Below are positions 8,766 to 17,600 of a stretch of DNA of 64,000 bases, piece by piece; position 1 is the first letter of the stretch, and the number at the start of each line of letters is the position of its first letter. The notes beneath the pieces are model-generated. The model was not told the DNA's origin. It saw only the letters and a program-made list of their open reading frames with translations, and ran no database searches. This stretch comes from JACKFB01 sp041389525 (GTDB lineage Bacteria; Myxococcota_A; UBA9042; PHBI01; JACKFB01): positions 1 to 64,000 of the forward strand of contig JAWKRR010000009.1 of NCBI GenBank assembly GCA_041389525.1, written 5' to 3'. Position numbers and translations under genes: made by a program.

Positions 8766-10037
8766 ATGGAAGACTCCACAAGCCACGACCACCTCGAGGT
8801 CTTTCGCCCAGTCCCTCGCACCGGCGTGATTTACGTCATGCACGAGGCCATGGCCCGGGGTTTCCACTACGGCCACCCGGACTGGGCCAATCTCGGTCAG
8901 GGCGCGCCTGAGACCGGCCCGCTGCCGAACGCCGCGCCGCGCGTCGAGAGCATCTCGCTGGACTCGGCGATCCACGAGTACGGCCCCGTGGTCGGGATGA
9001 TGGAGCTGCGCGAGGCTGTGGCGGCGCTCTACAACGCGCGCTACCGCCGCGGGATGCCGTCGCAGTACACCGCGGAGAACGTCGCCATCTCGGCCGGCGG
9101 GCGCACCGGGCTCACGCGGCTGGCGGCAGCCATGGGGCCGATTCATCTCGGCCATCTGCTGCCCGACTACACCGCTTATGAAGAGCTGCTCGAGATCTTC
9201 AAGGCCTTCGTCCCCATCCCGATCGCGCTGAACCGCGACCAGGGCTTCACCCTGAGCCCGGCGCGCCTGCGCGAGGAGATCGTCGGCAAGGGGCTCTCCG
9301 CGCTGCTGCTGTCGAACCCGTGCAACCCCACGGGCCACGCCATCCGCGGAGACGCGCTGGCCGAGTGGGTCGCCATCTGCCGAGATCTGGGCTGCTGGCT
9401 GATCCTGGACGAGTTCTACGCGCACTATCTCTACGGCGCCGCGGCCGTGGAAGACGGCCCCTCGCTCAGCGCCTGCCGCTACGTCGAGGACGTCAATCGC
9501 GACCCGGTCGTGGTCGTCGACGGGCTGACCAAGAACTGGCGCTACCCCGGGTGGCGCCTGTCGTGGACGGTCGGGCCGCGCTCGGTGATCGAGCGGGTGG
9601 CGTCCGCGGGGTCGTTCCTCGACGGCGGCGCCTCGCACCCGCTGCAGCGCGCCGCCCTCCCCTTGCTCACTCAAGAGGTCGCCGACCGCGAGGCGCGCGC
9701 GATCCAGGCGGTCTTCGCCGACAAGCGCGCGCTGATGCTGCGTCGGCTGACCCAGATGGGCATCTCCACGCCCGCGCAGCCCGAGGGTGCCTTCTACGCG
9801 TTCGCGGCGCTCGATGAGATGCCGCCGGCGCTCCGCGACGGGATGGCCTTCTTCCGCGCGGCCCTCGAGCGCCAGGTGATCTGCGTGCCGGGCGCCTTCT
9901 TCGACGTGAACCCGGGCCAGCGGCGCAGCCACATCCCGTCGCGCATGACCCGCTTCGTGCGCCTCAGCTTCGGGCCCGACATGGCGCAGCTCGAGAGCGG
10001 CCTCGACCGGTTGGACGCGATGATTCGCGAGGCGTGA
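8766..10037 (+). CDS. PLP-dependent aminotransferase, class I/II fold
   Basis: Cytosolic fold-type I aminotransferase, 423 residues, the usual length. Visible motifs are SNPCNPTGHAI (cofactor and substrate binding), DEFYAHYLY with the Asp that contacts the pyridine nitrogen and a Tyr, the Schiff-base lysine in DGLTKNWRYPGWR (Lys256), and an Arg-containing C-terminal segment likely to bind the substrate carboxylate (TRFVRLSFG). It should exchange an amino group between an amino acid and a 2-oxo acid; the amino acid cannot be deduced. The start has no Shine-Dalgarno but a promoter is placed for leaderless initiation. The stop overlaps the next GTG start by 4 bases. Confidence 0.9.
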   Translation: MEDSTSHDHLEVFRPVPRTGVIYVMHEAMARGFHYGHPDWANLGQGAPETGPLPNAAPRVESISLDSAIHEYGPVVGMMELREAVAALYNARYRRGMPSQYTAENVAISAGGRTGLTRLAAAMGPIHLGHLLPDYTAYEELLEIFKAFVPIPIALNRDQGFTLSPARLREEIVGKGLSALLLSNPCNPTGHAIRGDALAEWVAICRDLGCWLILDEFYAHYLYGAAAVEDGPSLSACRYVEDVNRDPVVVVDGLTKNWRYPGWRLSWTVGPRSVIERVASAGSFLDGGASHPLQRAALPLLTQEVADREARAIQAVFADKRALMLRRLTQMGISTPAQPEGAFYAFAALDEMPPALRDGMAFFRAALERQVICVPGAFFDVNPGQRRSHIPSRMTRFVRLSFGPDMAQLESGLDRLDAMIREA

Positions 10038-10504
10038 TCGATCTCTTCGCGATGTTCGGTATCGGGCTGGTGGGGTCGGTGATCTGGGTGCTGAACCCGG
10101 AGGTCTCGGCGGTATTTTACGGCGACCGCGGCTGGCACCCGCTGCTGGTCGGGCTGCTCATCGGCGCCGGGCAGTGCACGACCTACACGGGGCTGTACTT
10201 CGGCGGTGAGGTGCTCGCGCGCCGCTGGAAGTGGCTGCACGACAACATCGAACGCACCCGGACGCGCTACGAGCGGCACCTCGAGCGCGGCTACCTCACC
10301 GCGATGCTGCTGAGCGCAATTATCGGAGTCCCCCCGCCGCTCATCGTCGCAGGCTTGGCCGGCGGGTTCGGCATCCCCTGGCGACACGTGATGCCGGTCG
10401 CGCTCGCCGGACGAATCATTCGCCTCGGGGTGCTGGCGGCCGTGGGCGACCGACTGCTCGATTGGTTCCGCGACGACGTGCTCGGGTGGTTCGGTTCCAC
10501 CTGA
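10034..10504 (+). CDS. Small membrane protein, SNARE-associated/DedA-like
   Basis: A 156-residue inner-membrane protein with hydrophobic segments near residues 4-25, 38-55, 88-112 and 118-140. The centre holds a charged amphipathic loop (LARRWKWLHDNIERTRTRYERH). The GVPPPLIVAGLAGGFG stretch recalls the VTT/SNARE-associated (YqaA/DedA-like) family, which includes lipid scramblases and transporters. The assignment rests on general pattern only. The GTG start overlaps the aminotransferase stop (GTGA), so the two are coupled. An alternative reading is an unassigned small transporter. Confidence 0.6.
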   Translation: MIDLFAMFGIGLVGSVIWVLNPEVSAVFYGDRGWHPLLVGLLIGAGQCTTYTGLYFGGEVLARRWKWLHDNIERTRTRYERHLERGYLTAMLLSAIIGVPPPLIVAGLAGGFGIPWRHVMPVALAGRIIRLGVLAAVGDRLLDWFRDDVLGWFGST

Positions 10505-10542
10505 TTTATCTGCGTTCTGGGACGGGCGGGCCCGCGTCGCGA

Positions 10543-10572
10543 TTGACATCGCGGGCTTCATGCGGGTAAGGC
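10543..10572 (+). promoter_or_regulatory. Possible infA promoter
   Basis: A perfect -35 hexamer TTGACA at 10543-10548 in the 135-base gap before infA, with a weak -10 candidate (TAAGGC, 10567-10572) 18 bases later. The -35 lies inside a GCCCGCG/CGCGGGC inverted repeat (10530-10556) that could instead be a terminator of the upstream gene. Confidence 0.3.
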
Positions 10573-10630
10573 AACCGCCGTCCAGGTGACCGGCGGCCGT
10601 CATGCGTCCCGGGGGACGGCCAATCGCACC

Positions 10631-10635
10631 GGAGG
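10631..10635 (+). promoter_or_regulatory. Shine-Dalgarno of infA
   Basis: GGAGG 4 bases before the GTG at 10640. It fixes the start so that the protein has the canonical 72 residues instead of a longer upstream reading. Confidence 0.75.
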
Positions 10636-10639
10636 TTTC

Positions 10640-10858
10640 GTGAGTAAAGAAGAAGGCATCGTCGTTGAAGGCACCGTGGTCGAACCACTCAAGAACGCGA
10701 TGTTTCGCGTCGAGTTGGACAACGGCCACAAGGTCTTGGCGCACGTCTCCGGGAAGATGCGCAAGTACTACATCCGCATTCTGCCGGGCGACCGGGTCAC
10801 GGTGGAGCTGTCGCCCTACGACCTCGAGCGTGGGCGCATCACCTACCGCGCGAAGTAA
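10640..10858 (+). CDS. infA: Translation initiation factor IF-1
   Basis: Single S1/OB-fold protein of exactly 72 residues, the family length. It has the diagnostic segments GIVVEGTVVEPL, FRVELDNGHKVLAHVSGKMR, GDRVTVELSPYDL and the terminal GRITYRAK. IF-1 binds the ribosomal A site during initiation together with IF-2 and IF-3. The start is GTG preceded by GGAGG. Here it stands alone, not inside a ribosomal protein cluster. It converges on the dehydrogenase gene with a shared hairpin 4 bases past its stop. Confidence 0.97.
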   Translation: MSKEEGIVVEGTVVEPLKNAMFRVELDNGHKVLAHVSGKMRKYYIRILPGDRVTVELSPYDLERGRITYRAK

Positions 10859-10862
10859 CGGA

Positions 10863-10882
10863 GCTCAGCCTTTGAGCTGAGC
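10863..10882. terminator. Bidirectional hairpin between infA and the convergent dehydrogenase
   Basis: Perfect 7-bp stem GCTCAGC (10863-10869) with GCTGAGC (10876-10882) around a 6-nt loop. The minus-strand stop codon of the dehydrogenase is inside the first arm. No T-tract follows. Confidence 0.55.
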
Positions 10883-11818
10883 CAGCAGCGATTGGAGGGC
10901 GGCGGTTGAGAGGCCGGCGTCCTGACCGCGGGCGATGTAGCGCCCCATCAGCATCCGGGTCTGGTCGCCCACCTTGGTGAAGTGCCACGCGAGGTAAGGC
11001 TCGAGCGGCAGCGGAACCAGCTTCGGGGCGACCGCGAGCAGAAAGCGCAGCCAGCCGGGGGACACGCGGCGCGCGAAGCCTGGGACGGGCAGGTCGAGCT
11101 CGTGGGAGACGACGGCGAGGGCCTCCTGCGAGGCTGCCGCGGCTGCGGCTAGGCGATCGCCGGTCTTCAGGGTGGCGAAGGACCAGTCCGCGGCCTCCAG
11201 CGCGACGAGGTGCGGCATGAGCACGGCGGAGATGCTGGCGGCGCTCTCGGGGGCGCGCCGGACGTGACGGGCGGGCCAGCCGCCGGCGCGCAGGGCCTTG
11301 GTGACCTGGGCGACCGCGGGCTTTTCGCCGTCGAAGGGGACCTTGGTCGCGGGCGGCAACCACCAGGCGATGCCTGCCGGTTGGTCCTCGTAGCCGGGCA
11401 GCGGCGACTGGTAGGAGATGAGCGGGATGACGCCGCGCACGAGCCGGTCGACGGGCCAGCGCTCTTCGAGCCAGCGGCGGTCCTCGAGGCCGGGCTGCAG
11501 CGCCACGAGGAGCTTGGCGTCGATCTTCTCGAGGATGTCGGAGAAGCCTGGCTTTCGCAGCGCGGTCGATGACACGCAGAGCCAGAGCTGATCGTAGCGC
11601 TCCATGGCCGCCTCGCGCAGGCCGCTGAAGACCGCGTGCGGAACGAACACCGAGGACTCCGGTTTGCGCCACAGCCGCAGCTCGTGCAGGCGGTAGCCAT
11701 CCTGGGCCTCGCCCGCGTGGGCGGGCTTGACGAGGAACCCGACCTCGGCGCCGCCGCGGGCCAAGATGTCGCCGTAGACCTGACCTACGGCGCCGGCACC
11801 CACGATGAGAACTTTCAC
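10865..11818 (-). CDS. Ketopantoate reductase-like NAD(P)-dependent dehydrogenase
   Basis: A 317-residue protein starting with a Rossmann strand and the dinucleotide motif GAGAVG, followed by GDILARGGAEVGFLVKP, the N-terminal layout of the ApbA/PanE family. In that family the enzyme reduces 2-dehydropantoate to pantoate with NADPH. The C-terminal half (from about residue 170) is helical, as expected, but diverges from true PanE, and no pantothenate genes are nearby, so another 2-oxo acid substrate is possible. The GTG at 11818 has GGAGG about 5 bases upstream and puts the Rossmann fold at residue 2; longer readings lack a site. Confidence 0.75.
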   Translation of the reverse strand: MKVLIVGAGAVGQVYGDILARGGAEVGFLVKPAHAGEAQDGYRLHELRLWRKPESSVFVPHAVFSGLREAAMERYDQLWLCVSSTALRKPGFSDILEKIDAKLLVALQPGLEDRRWLEERWPVDRLVRGVIPLISYQSPLPGYEDQPAGIAWWLPPATKVPFDGEKPAVAQVTKALRAGGWPARHVRRAPESAASISAVLMPHLVALEAADWSFATLKTGDRLAAAAAASQEALAVVSHELDLPVPGFARRVSPGWLRFLLAVAPKLVPLPLEPYLAWHFTKVGDQTRMLMGRYIARGQDAGLSTAALQSLLAQLKG

Positions 11819-12006
11819 GAGACCTCCGGCCGCCCCGGTGCGGGCGCCCCGGGGTTCGATATAGCGGTGAGCGCTCGAGTCGATGGTCAGAGGAGGCCGG
11901 GCGCGGCGGCGCTGGCGAGTCGGAAACCGGGGGCGATGCCCGGCATCGGTGAGGATTTCCTGCGCGGTCCAGCGGCGTCGCGACCAAGTCCGACTGCATC
12001 GAGGTG

Positions 12007-12019
12007 AGCGGTCACCGCT
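12007..12019. promoter_or_regulatory. 13-base palindrome in a divergent promoter region
   Basis: AGCGGT-C-ACCGCT, a perfect 6-bp dyad with a one-base centre, about 46 bases before the helicase start and 190 bases before the dehydrogenase start. It could be an operator; no cognate regulator is visible. Confidence 0.25.
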
Positions 12020-12064
12020 GTAGCACGACGAAGGCGTCGCCGGAACGTGATAGACGGTGCGGCG

Positions 12065-14629
12065 ATGATCGAGATGGACGACCAGCGCAAGGTGCTCCGC
12101 TATTGGCTGGAGGTGCTGCGGCACGAATCGGCCACGACCGCGGGCTTCGCGGCGCACCCCGAGGGCATGGCCGACGGCCCCTTCGAGCCGAATCTCGCGT
12201 GGCCGGCCAGCGATCTCTCGCATTTCGAGCTGCCGCTGAACGAGGGGGGCGACGCCTTGGCGCAGCTGCTGACGCGGCGACGTCAGACCCTGTTGATCGA
12301 GCCGCTCACTGCAGCGCACATCGGGTTCTTCGAACGATGGTTGGCGCGCGCGGTGCGGCGAATGCGCCTACGTCGCGGCGGCGCACCATGGCTCGAGGCC
12401 GAGCCGGACCTGTTTATCGGGTTCCCGGTGGTGCAGCGCACAGACCGGCGCGAGACGCTGCTGATGCCGCTGCTGGAGCTGCAAGTGCTGCCGACGTGGA
12501 TCGACCGCGATGGCGGCGTCTGGCGGCCGGAGGATTTCGGGCAGCTGGGCCACGACGACCCGCCGCCGGTGGCGCTGGAGCTGACGCTGTCCGACGACGC
12601 GGCGCTGGTGGTGCCGTATCTGCTGAACCAGGCGACGTTGCAGCGCGCGGCGGGGCTGGAGCCGCACACGGTGGCTGAGCTGACGGCGTGGTTGGGCGAG
12701 CGGCCGGGGATCTCGCCCGAGGAGATGATTCTGGCGGTGGCGACGACCTTGCGCGGCGGGAGCGTCGGCAACCTGCCGGAGCTTCCCGACGGGCTGAGCG
12801 CGGGGCAGATGCTGGACGGCTTGGCGGGCGAGCTGAGCCGGGCCATTCGCGGGCGGGGCGACGCGAGCCTGCTGCCGCGGGTCGCGGTCTTCGAGGGCGG
12901 CGCGAGCGTGCCGACCGCGCGGGTTCAGGAGGAGCTGGTTCGATTGGCGACGCCCGACGAGTCGATGCCGCGCTTTCCGGAGTGCCTCGACCGCGTGCTG
13001 AGCGGCGAGCGACCGCCGCTGGTCACCGCGCCGCACCGGGCCCTGCGGTATCCGCGCGAGCTGACGCCCGCACAGACCCGCGCGATCTCGGCGTGCAGGG
13101 CGAGCGCGCTGGTCTGCGTCGAGGGGCCGCCGGGGACAGGGAAGACCGAGCTCATCGTGAGCCTCGCGGCCGAACACCTCGTGGATTGCGTGGTGCGCGG
13201 CGTCTACGACAGCCGTGGGGCCGAGGCGGGCATCCTGGTCGTCACCAGCACGAACAATCAGGCGGTGGACCACGCGCTGCGGCCGCTTGAGTCGTGTGGG
13301 GCCGTGCCGGTGGCGCTGCGCCTGGGCAACCGACAGGTCAGCGCGACGCGCACGGCCATGAGCCTGGCGCGGGTGGAGGGGCTCCTGGCCGCCGCGGACG
13401 CGTCGCTGGCGGCGGGCGAGCTGGACCAAGCCCTGGCGCGCTTTGCGGCGACGCGGAGCCTCGTCGACGCGCTCGACGCGCAGGATCCGGACGCGTGGAG
13501 GCGGCGCACGGCGCTCTTCGAGGCCGCGATCCTGGTGCGCGACGCCTGGGCCCGCACTCAGCGGGACTCCATCCTGACCTTGCTGCGGCTGGACCGGCGG
13601 CCCCGCGACATGCCGATGTGGCAGCCGACCTGGCTCGAGGAGCCCGAGTGGCGGGGCCTGGTGTGCGCCCTCTTTCCGATCGTCGGGACCACGCTGTTGT
13701 CGCTGGGCTCGGGCTTTCCGCTGGAGCCGGGCGTCATCGAGCAGCTCGTGGTCGACGAGGCCGGCCAGTGCCATGCCCCCTACGCCGCGAGCGCGCTCTT
13801 TCGCGCGCGCCGGGCGCTCATCATCGGCGACATCCACCAGCTCGAACCCATCGTCGGGCTCTCGCCGCCAGAAGACGACCGCCTGCTCGCTCGCGCGGGC
13901 CTCGACGCGACCGACGAGCGCACCACGCCCTTCCGGATGGCGCCGCCGCGCACGGCGTCCGTGCAGACCCTGACCGAGCGCGCCGCGGCCGAGATCGTGC
14001 CGTTGCGCCAGCATTTCCGGTGCCAGCCCGACATCATCGGCATCTCCAGTCGACTGGTCGGCTACGAGCTGGAGGTGCGCACGCCGCCGCGCTCGCTGGC
14101 CGTCATGTGCGACCTGCTGGTGGCGCCGGCGCTGATGCTGCCAACCCACGGCGCCCAGCGCGCATGGGGTCGAAGCCAGCAGAACCCCGACGAGGCCGCG
14201 CGGGTCGTCGAGCTGGCCGCGCGGCTCGTCGACGACGGCATCCCGGCCGGCGAGATCGGCATCGTCACCCCCTATCAAGCGCAGTACCACCTGCTGCGGC
14301 GACTGCTGCAGCGGCGCGGGCTCCCGGTAGGCGGCGGCTCGCTGGGCGGCGTGGGGGCGGGCCAGGAGGAGTTCGATGCCATCCTGCTGGGCACGATTCA
14401 CCGGCTGCAGGGCGGCGAGCGCGACGTGGTCCTCCTCTCCATGGTGGCACGCAGCGCGCAGGCCCTCCGCTGGATCGACGAGCGCCCCAACCTGCTGAAC
14501 GTGGCCGTCAGCCGCGCCCGCGTTCACCTGGTCGTCGTCGGCGACCCGGAGACGCTGCGCTGCGGCCGCCACACGCGCCACCTCGTCGACAGCATCCCGC
14601 CCGAGGCTTGGCTGACCCAGGACGCCTGA
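12065..14629 (+). CDS. Superfamily 1 (UPF1/DNA2-like) helicase
   Basis: Predicted ATP-dependent DNA or RNA helicase of 854 residues. Walker A is GPPGTGKTE (Lys360), Walker B VVDEAGQ (Asp564-Glu565), motif III GDIHQLEPI, motif IV region RQHFRCQPD, motif V GTIHRLQGGERDVV and motif VI NVAVSRARVHLVVVGD. These are the AAA_11/AAA_12 pair of SF1B enzymes such as UPF1, Dna2 and SMUBP2. The first 300 residues carry no recognised domain and may bind nucleic acid or a partner. The ATG at 12065 is a judgement; a GTG at 12047 is also possible. It stands alone, so a role in defence, repair or RNA turnover cannot be told apart. Confidence 0.88.
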   Translation: MIEMDDQRKVLRYWLEVLRHESATTAGFAAHPEGMADGPFEPNLAWPASDLSHFELPLNEGGDALAQLLTRRRQTLLIEPLTAAHIGFFERWLARAVRRMRLRRGGAPWLEAEPDLFIGFPVVQRTDRRETLLMPLLELQVLPTWIDRDGGVWRPEDFGQLGHDDPPPVALELTLSDDAALVVPYLLNQATLQRAAGLEPHTVAELTAWLGERPGISPEEMILAVATTLRGGSVGNLPELPDGLSAGQMLDGLAGELSRAIRGRGDASLLPRVAVFEGGASVPTARVQEELVRLATPDESMPRFPECLDRVLSGERPPLVTAPHRALRYPRELTPAQTRAISACRASALVCVEGPPGTGKTELIVSLAAEHLVDCVVRGVYDSRGAEAGILVVTSTNNQAVDHALRPLESCGAVPVALRLGNRQVSATRTAMSLARVEGLLAAADASLAAGELDQALARFAATRSLVDALDAQDPDAWRRRTALFEAAILVRDAWARTQRDSILTLLRLDRRPRDMPMWQPTWLEEPEWRGLVCALFPIVGTTLLSLGSGFPLEPGVIEQLVVDEAGQCHAPYAASALFRARRALIIGDIHQLEPIVGLSPPEDDRLLARAGLDATDERTTPFRMAPPRTASVQTLTERAAAEIVPLRQHFRCQPDIIGISSRLVGYELEVRTPPRSLAVMCDLLVAPALMLPTHGAQRAWGRSQQNPDEAARVVELAARLVDDGIPAGEIGIVTPYQAQYHLLRRLLQRRGLPVGGGSLGGVGAGQEEFDAILLGTIHRLQGGERDVVLLSMVARSAQALRWIDERPNLLNVAVSRARVHLVVVGDPETLRCGRHTRHLVDSIPPEAWLTQDA

Positions 14630-14649
14630 GGGGCGGCGACGGTTGACCG

Positions 14650-17600
14650 CTACGAGGCCGAGTCCTGCGGACCGGTCTCCTGGATCACCCGCTCCAGCAC
14701 CGCGCGTTGCTGCAGCAAGAAGGAGGGGCCGCGCTGCACGATGCCGTCGGCCGTCTCGAGGAAGCCGTCGAGCTCGTGGACGAACTGCTCGATCTCGGGC
14801 ACGTCGCGCTGCGCATAGGGGTTGGCCTGCAGGCGCTTCAGGCGCCCGGCCAGCTTGGCGCGTGAGGTCGCCCAGCGCGCCTGGTCGGCGGCGAGCTCGC
14901 GGCGCTGAGCCTCGATGGTCTGGACCAGCCCGCGCAGACGCTCGGCCAACGCGGTCAGGGCCGGGGCGGCCGCCATCACCACAGGAGACGCCACCGCTCC
15001 GGGCTCACCGCCACGGCGGCCCTCGCGCTCGACCTCGGCCCGCAGCGCCTGCAGCCGCGTGTACGCCTGGTCGAGATCTTCGGCGAGCGCCTCGGAGTCG
15101 AAGGGCGACCCGGGTCGCGTCTGCTCGGGCATCGTGATGGGCATCCCGGCCATCACCGTCGCGTCCTGGTCCATCTCGTAGGCCTCGAGCGCCAACCTCG
15201 CGGCCGCCAACTCAAGGCGCAGCGACTCGATCTCGTCGGACTGAGCGGCCGCAGCGGTGTGGGCGGCGTTCAGGCTCGTGACCGCGGCCTTGGCTTCGGC
15301 CAGCTCGGCCCGCAGCTCCTCGAGCGCCGTCTCGTCGCCGCCCGCCGCCTCGAGGGCCTCGTGCGCCCGCTCCAAGGAGACCTGGAGGGCGTCGGCCCGC
15401 GCCGCGTTCTCGGCGCTCTCGCCCCGCGCCGCGTCCAGCTCTTCGCGCAACTCAGCCAGCTCGGCCGCCCCAGCGACCGCCGAGCCCGCCTGAGTCGCCT
15501 CGCGCAGCAGCGACTCGGTGGAATCAAGCGCCAGCCGCGCCGACTCCAGCTCCTCGTCGCGTTCGGCCAACGCCTCGCGCAAACGCTCGACCTCCCGAGC
15601 GCGTGCCTCCAGCTCGGCGCGCTCGGCGGCGCCCGCGGCCGTCGCCTCGTCGTCGCCCTGGCCCGCCGCCGCCTTGAGCGCCGCCAGCTCGGACTCCCGC
15701 GCCTGCAGCGACGCCCGCACCGCGGCCACCTCGACCAGGACCGCCTCCCGCGTGGACTCGGCCGCGTGCAGCACCTGCCGCACCCGCGCCAGCTCTGCCA
15801 CCGCCGACTCCGCCGCGCGCAACTGCTCACCGGTCTGGTGCAGCTCGCGAAGCGCGGCCTCGCGCGCCGACTCCGCCGTCGCCAGCGACGCGCTCGTCGC
15901 GCTGACCTCGGAGCGCAGCGCGGCGATCCGCTCCTCAAGCGCGCCCAACGCCTCCCGAGCCGCCTCGACCTCGCCCTCCGCGCAAGCCAGCGCCGCCTTC
16001 GTGTCGCTCAGGTCGGCGTCCTGCGCCGCCCGAGCCTCCGTGAGCTCGGCCACCTGCGCGAGCAGCTCCGCCTCCCGCGCGCTCGCCGCCTCCACCGACG
16101 CATCCCGCTCCGCACGCAGCGCCGCCAAGGCACTCCGCTCGCTCGCGAGCTCTTCGGCGCGCACCTCCGCTTCGGCCCGCAGCCGCTCTAGCTCGGCCGC
16201 CGCCGCGTCCCGACTCGCGGTGAGCTCAGCCACGGCCTGCTTCTTGTCCTCCAGCCGCCGCTCCAGCGCGCTCCGCTCCGCCGCCGCCGCGCCCTGTAGC
16301 GCCTCAGCCTCGGCGTTCTTCGCCTCGAGCGCCTCGATCTCCACGCTCAGCCCGTCGCGCTCCCGCCGCAGGGTCTCCCGCTCGGCCCGGATCTGCTCCA
16401 GCTCCAGCGCCAGCCGCTCAGCCCGCTGCTGAGCCTCCGCCCTCGCCGCCTCGTCGGTCGCCCGCTGAGCCGCCGCCGCGGCCGCGGCCTCAGCCTGCTC
16501 AGCCCGCGCCTCCGCGAGCGCGGCGGCCCCCTGCGTCTCCGCCTCAGCGAGCGCAGCCTGCAACCGAAACACCGACTCCCGCTGCGCCTCCAAGTCCGTC
16601 TGGACCGCGGCCGAATGCGCCAGCGCCGCGCTCACCTGCGAACGGGCCATCTCGCTCTCGGCCCGCGCGGCCCGCGCAGCCTCCTCGAGCGACGCCAAGC
16701 TCTGCTGCGCCGCGTCCCGCTCGGCCTCGACGATCCCGACGCGCGTATCCACCGCCCGGCGCACCGCCTGCATCTCCTCTTCCGCCGCCTGCGCCTCCGC
16801 CAGCGCCTCATCTCGCGCCACGACCGCACCAGCGACCGACGCCCGCGCCGCATCCCGCCCAGCCTCGGCCTCCACGCGCAGCTCGCGCTCGGTCTCCAGC
16901 TCGTGCCGGATCTTCGCGTGCTCCGATCGCATCTCGTCGAGGGCCGCCGCCAGGGCCGCACGCTTCGACTCAGCCCCCTCGACCGCCGCGAGCGCGCTCT
17001 GCGCCTCACGAGCTTGCGCGAGCGCCGCCTCCAACCGCGCCGAGAGCTCTGCGGACCGGGCCTCCGCCGCGGCCTGCGCCTGCTCCCGCTCGAGCCGGCT
17101 CTCGTCGATCGCCGCCAGCGCCTCATCCCGCGCAGACTCAGCCTCGCTCAGCGCGTGGCGCGTATCGTCCAGCTCACTGGTCAGCTGCGTGGCCCTCGCC
17201 ACCGCCCCCTCGAGCGCCGCCTCAGCCGCCGCGTGCGACTGGCGCGCCGCGTCCCGCTCGGCCTCCCAGGTGACCCGCTGCCCGCTCAGCGCCTCCAACT
17301 CGTCCCGGGCGGCGTCGCGCTCGGCCATTGCCGTCACGGCGTCGCCGCGGACCTCCTCCAATGACGACGCCAGCAGCGCTGCCGAGTCGTCCGGCGCAGA
17401 AGCCGCCGCGGCCTCCCGGGCCTCCTCCCGCTCTGCCAGCGCCCGCTCGGCGTTGCGCGCCCGCTCGAAGAGGGCCGCCCCCAAGGACTTCGCCGTCTCG
17501 TTCTCCCGCCGCAGCGACTCAAGCCGCTCGTTCTGGCGCGCCAACTCCCCCTGCAGGACCTCGAACTCCGCGTCCCGAGCGCTCGACGCCCGGCCCCGCG

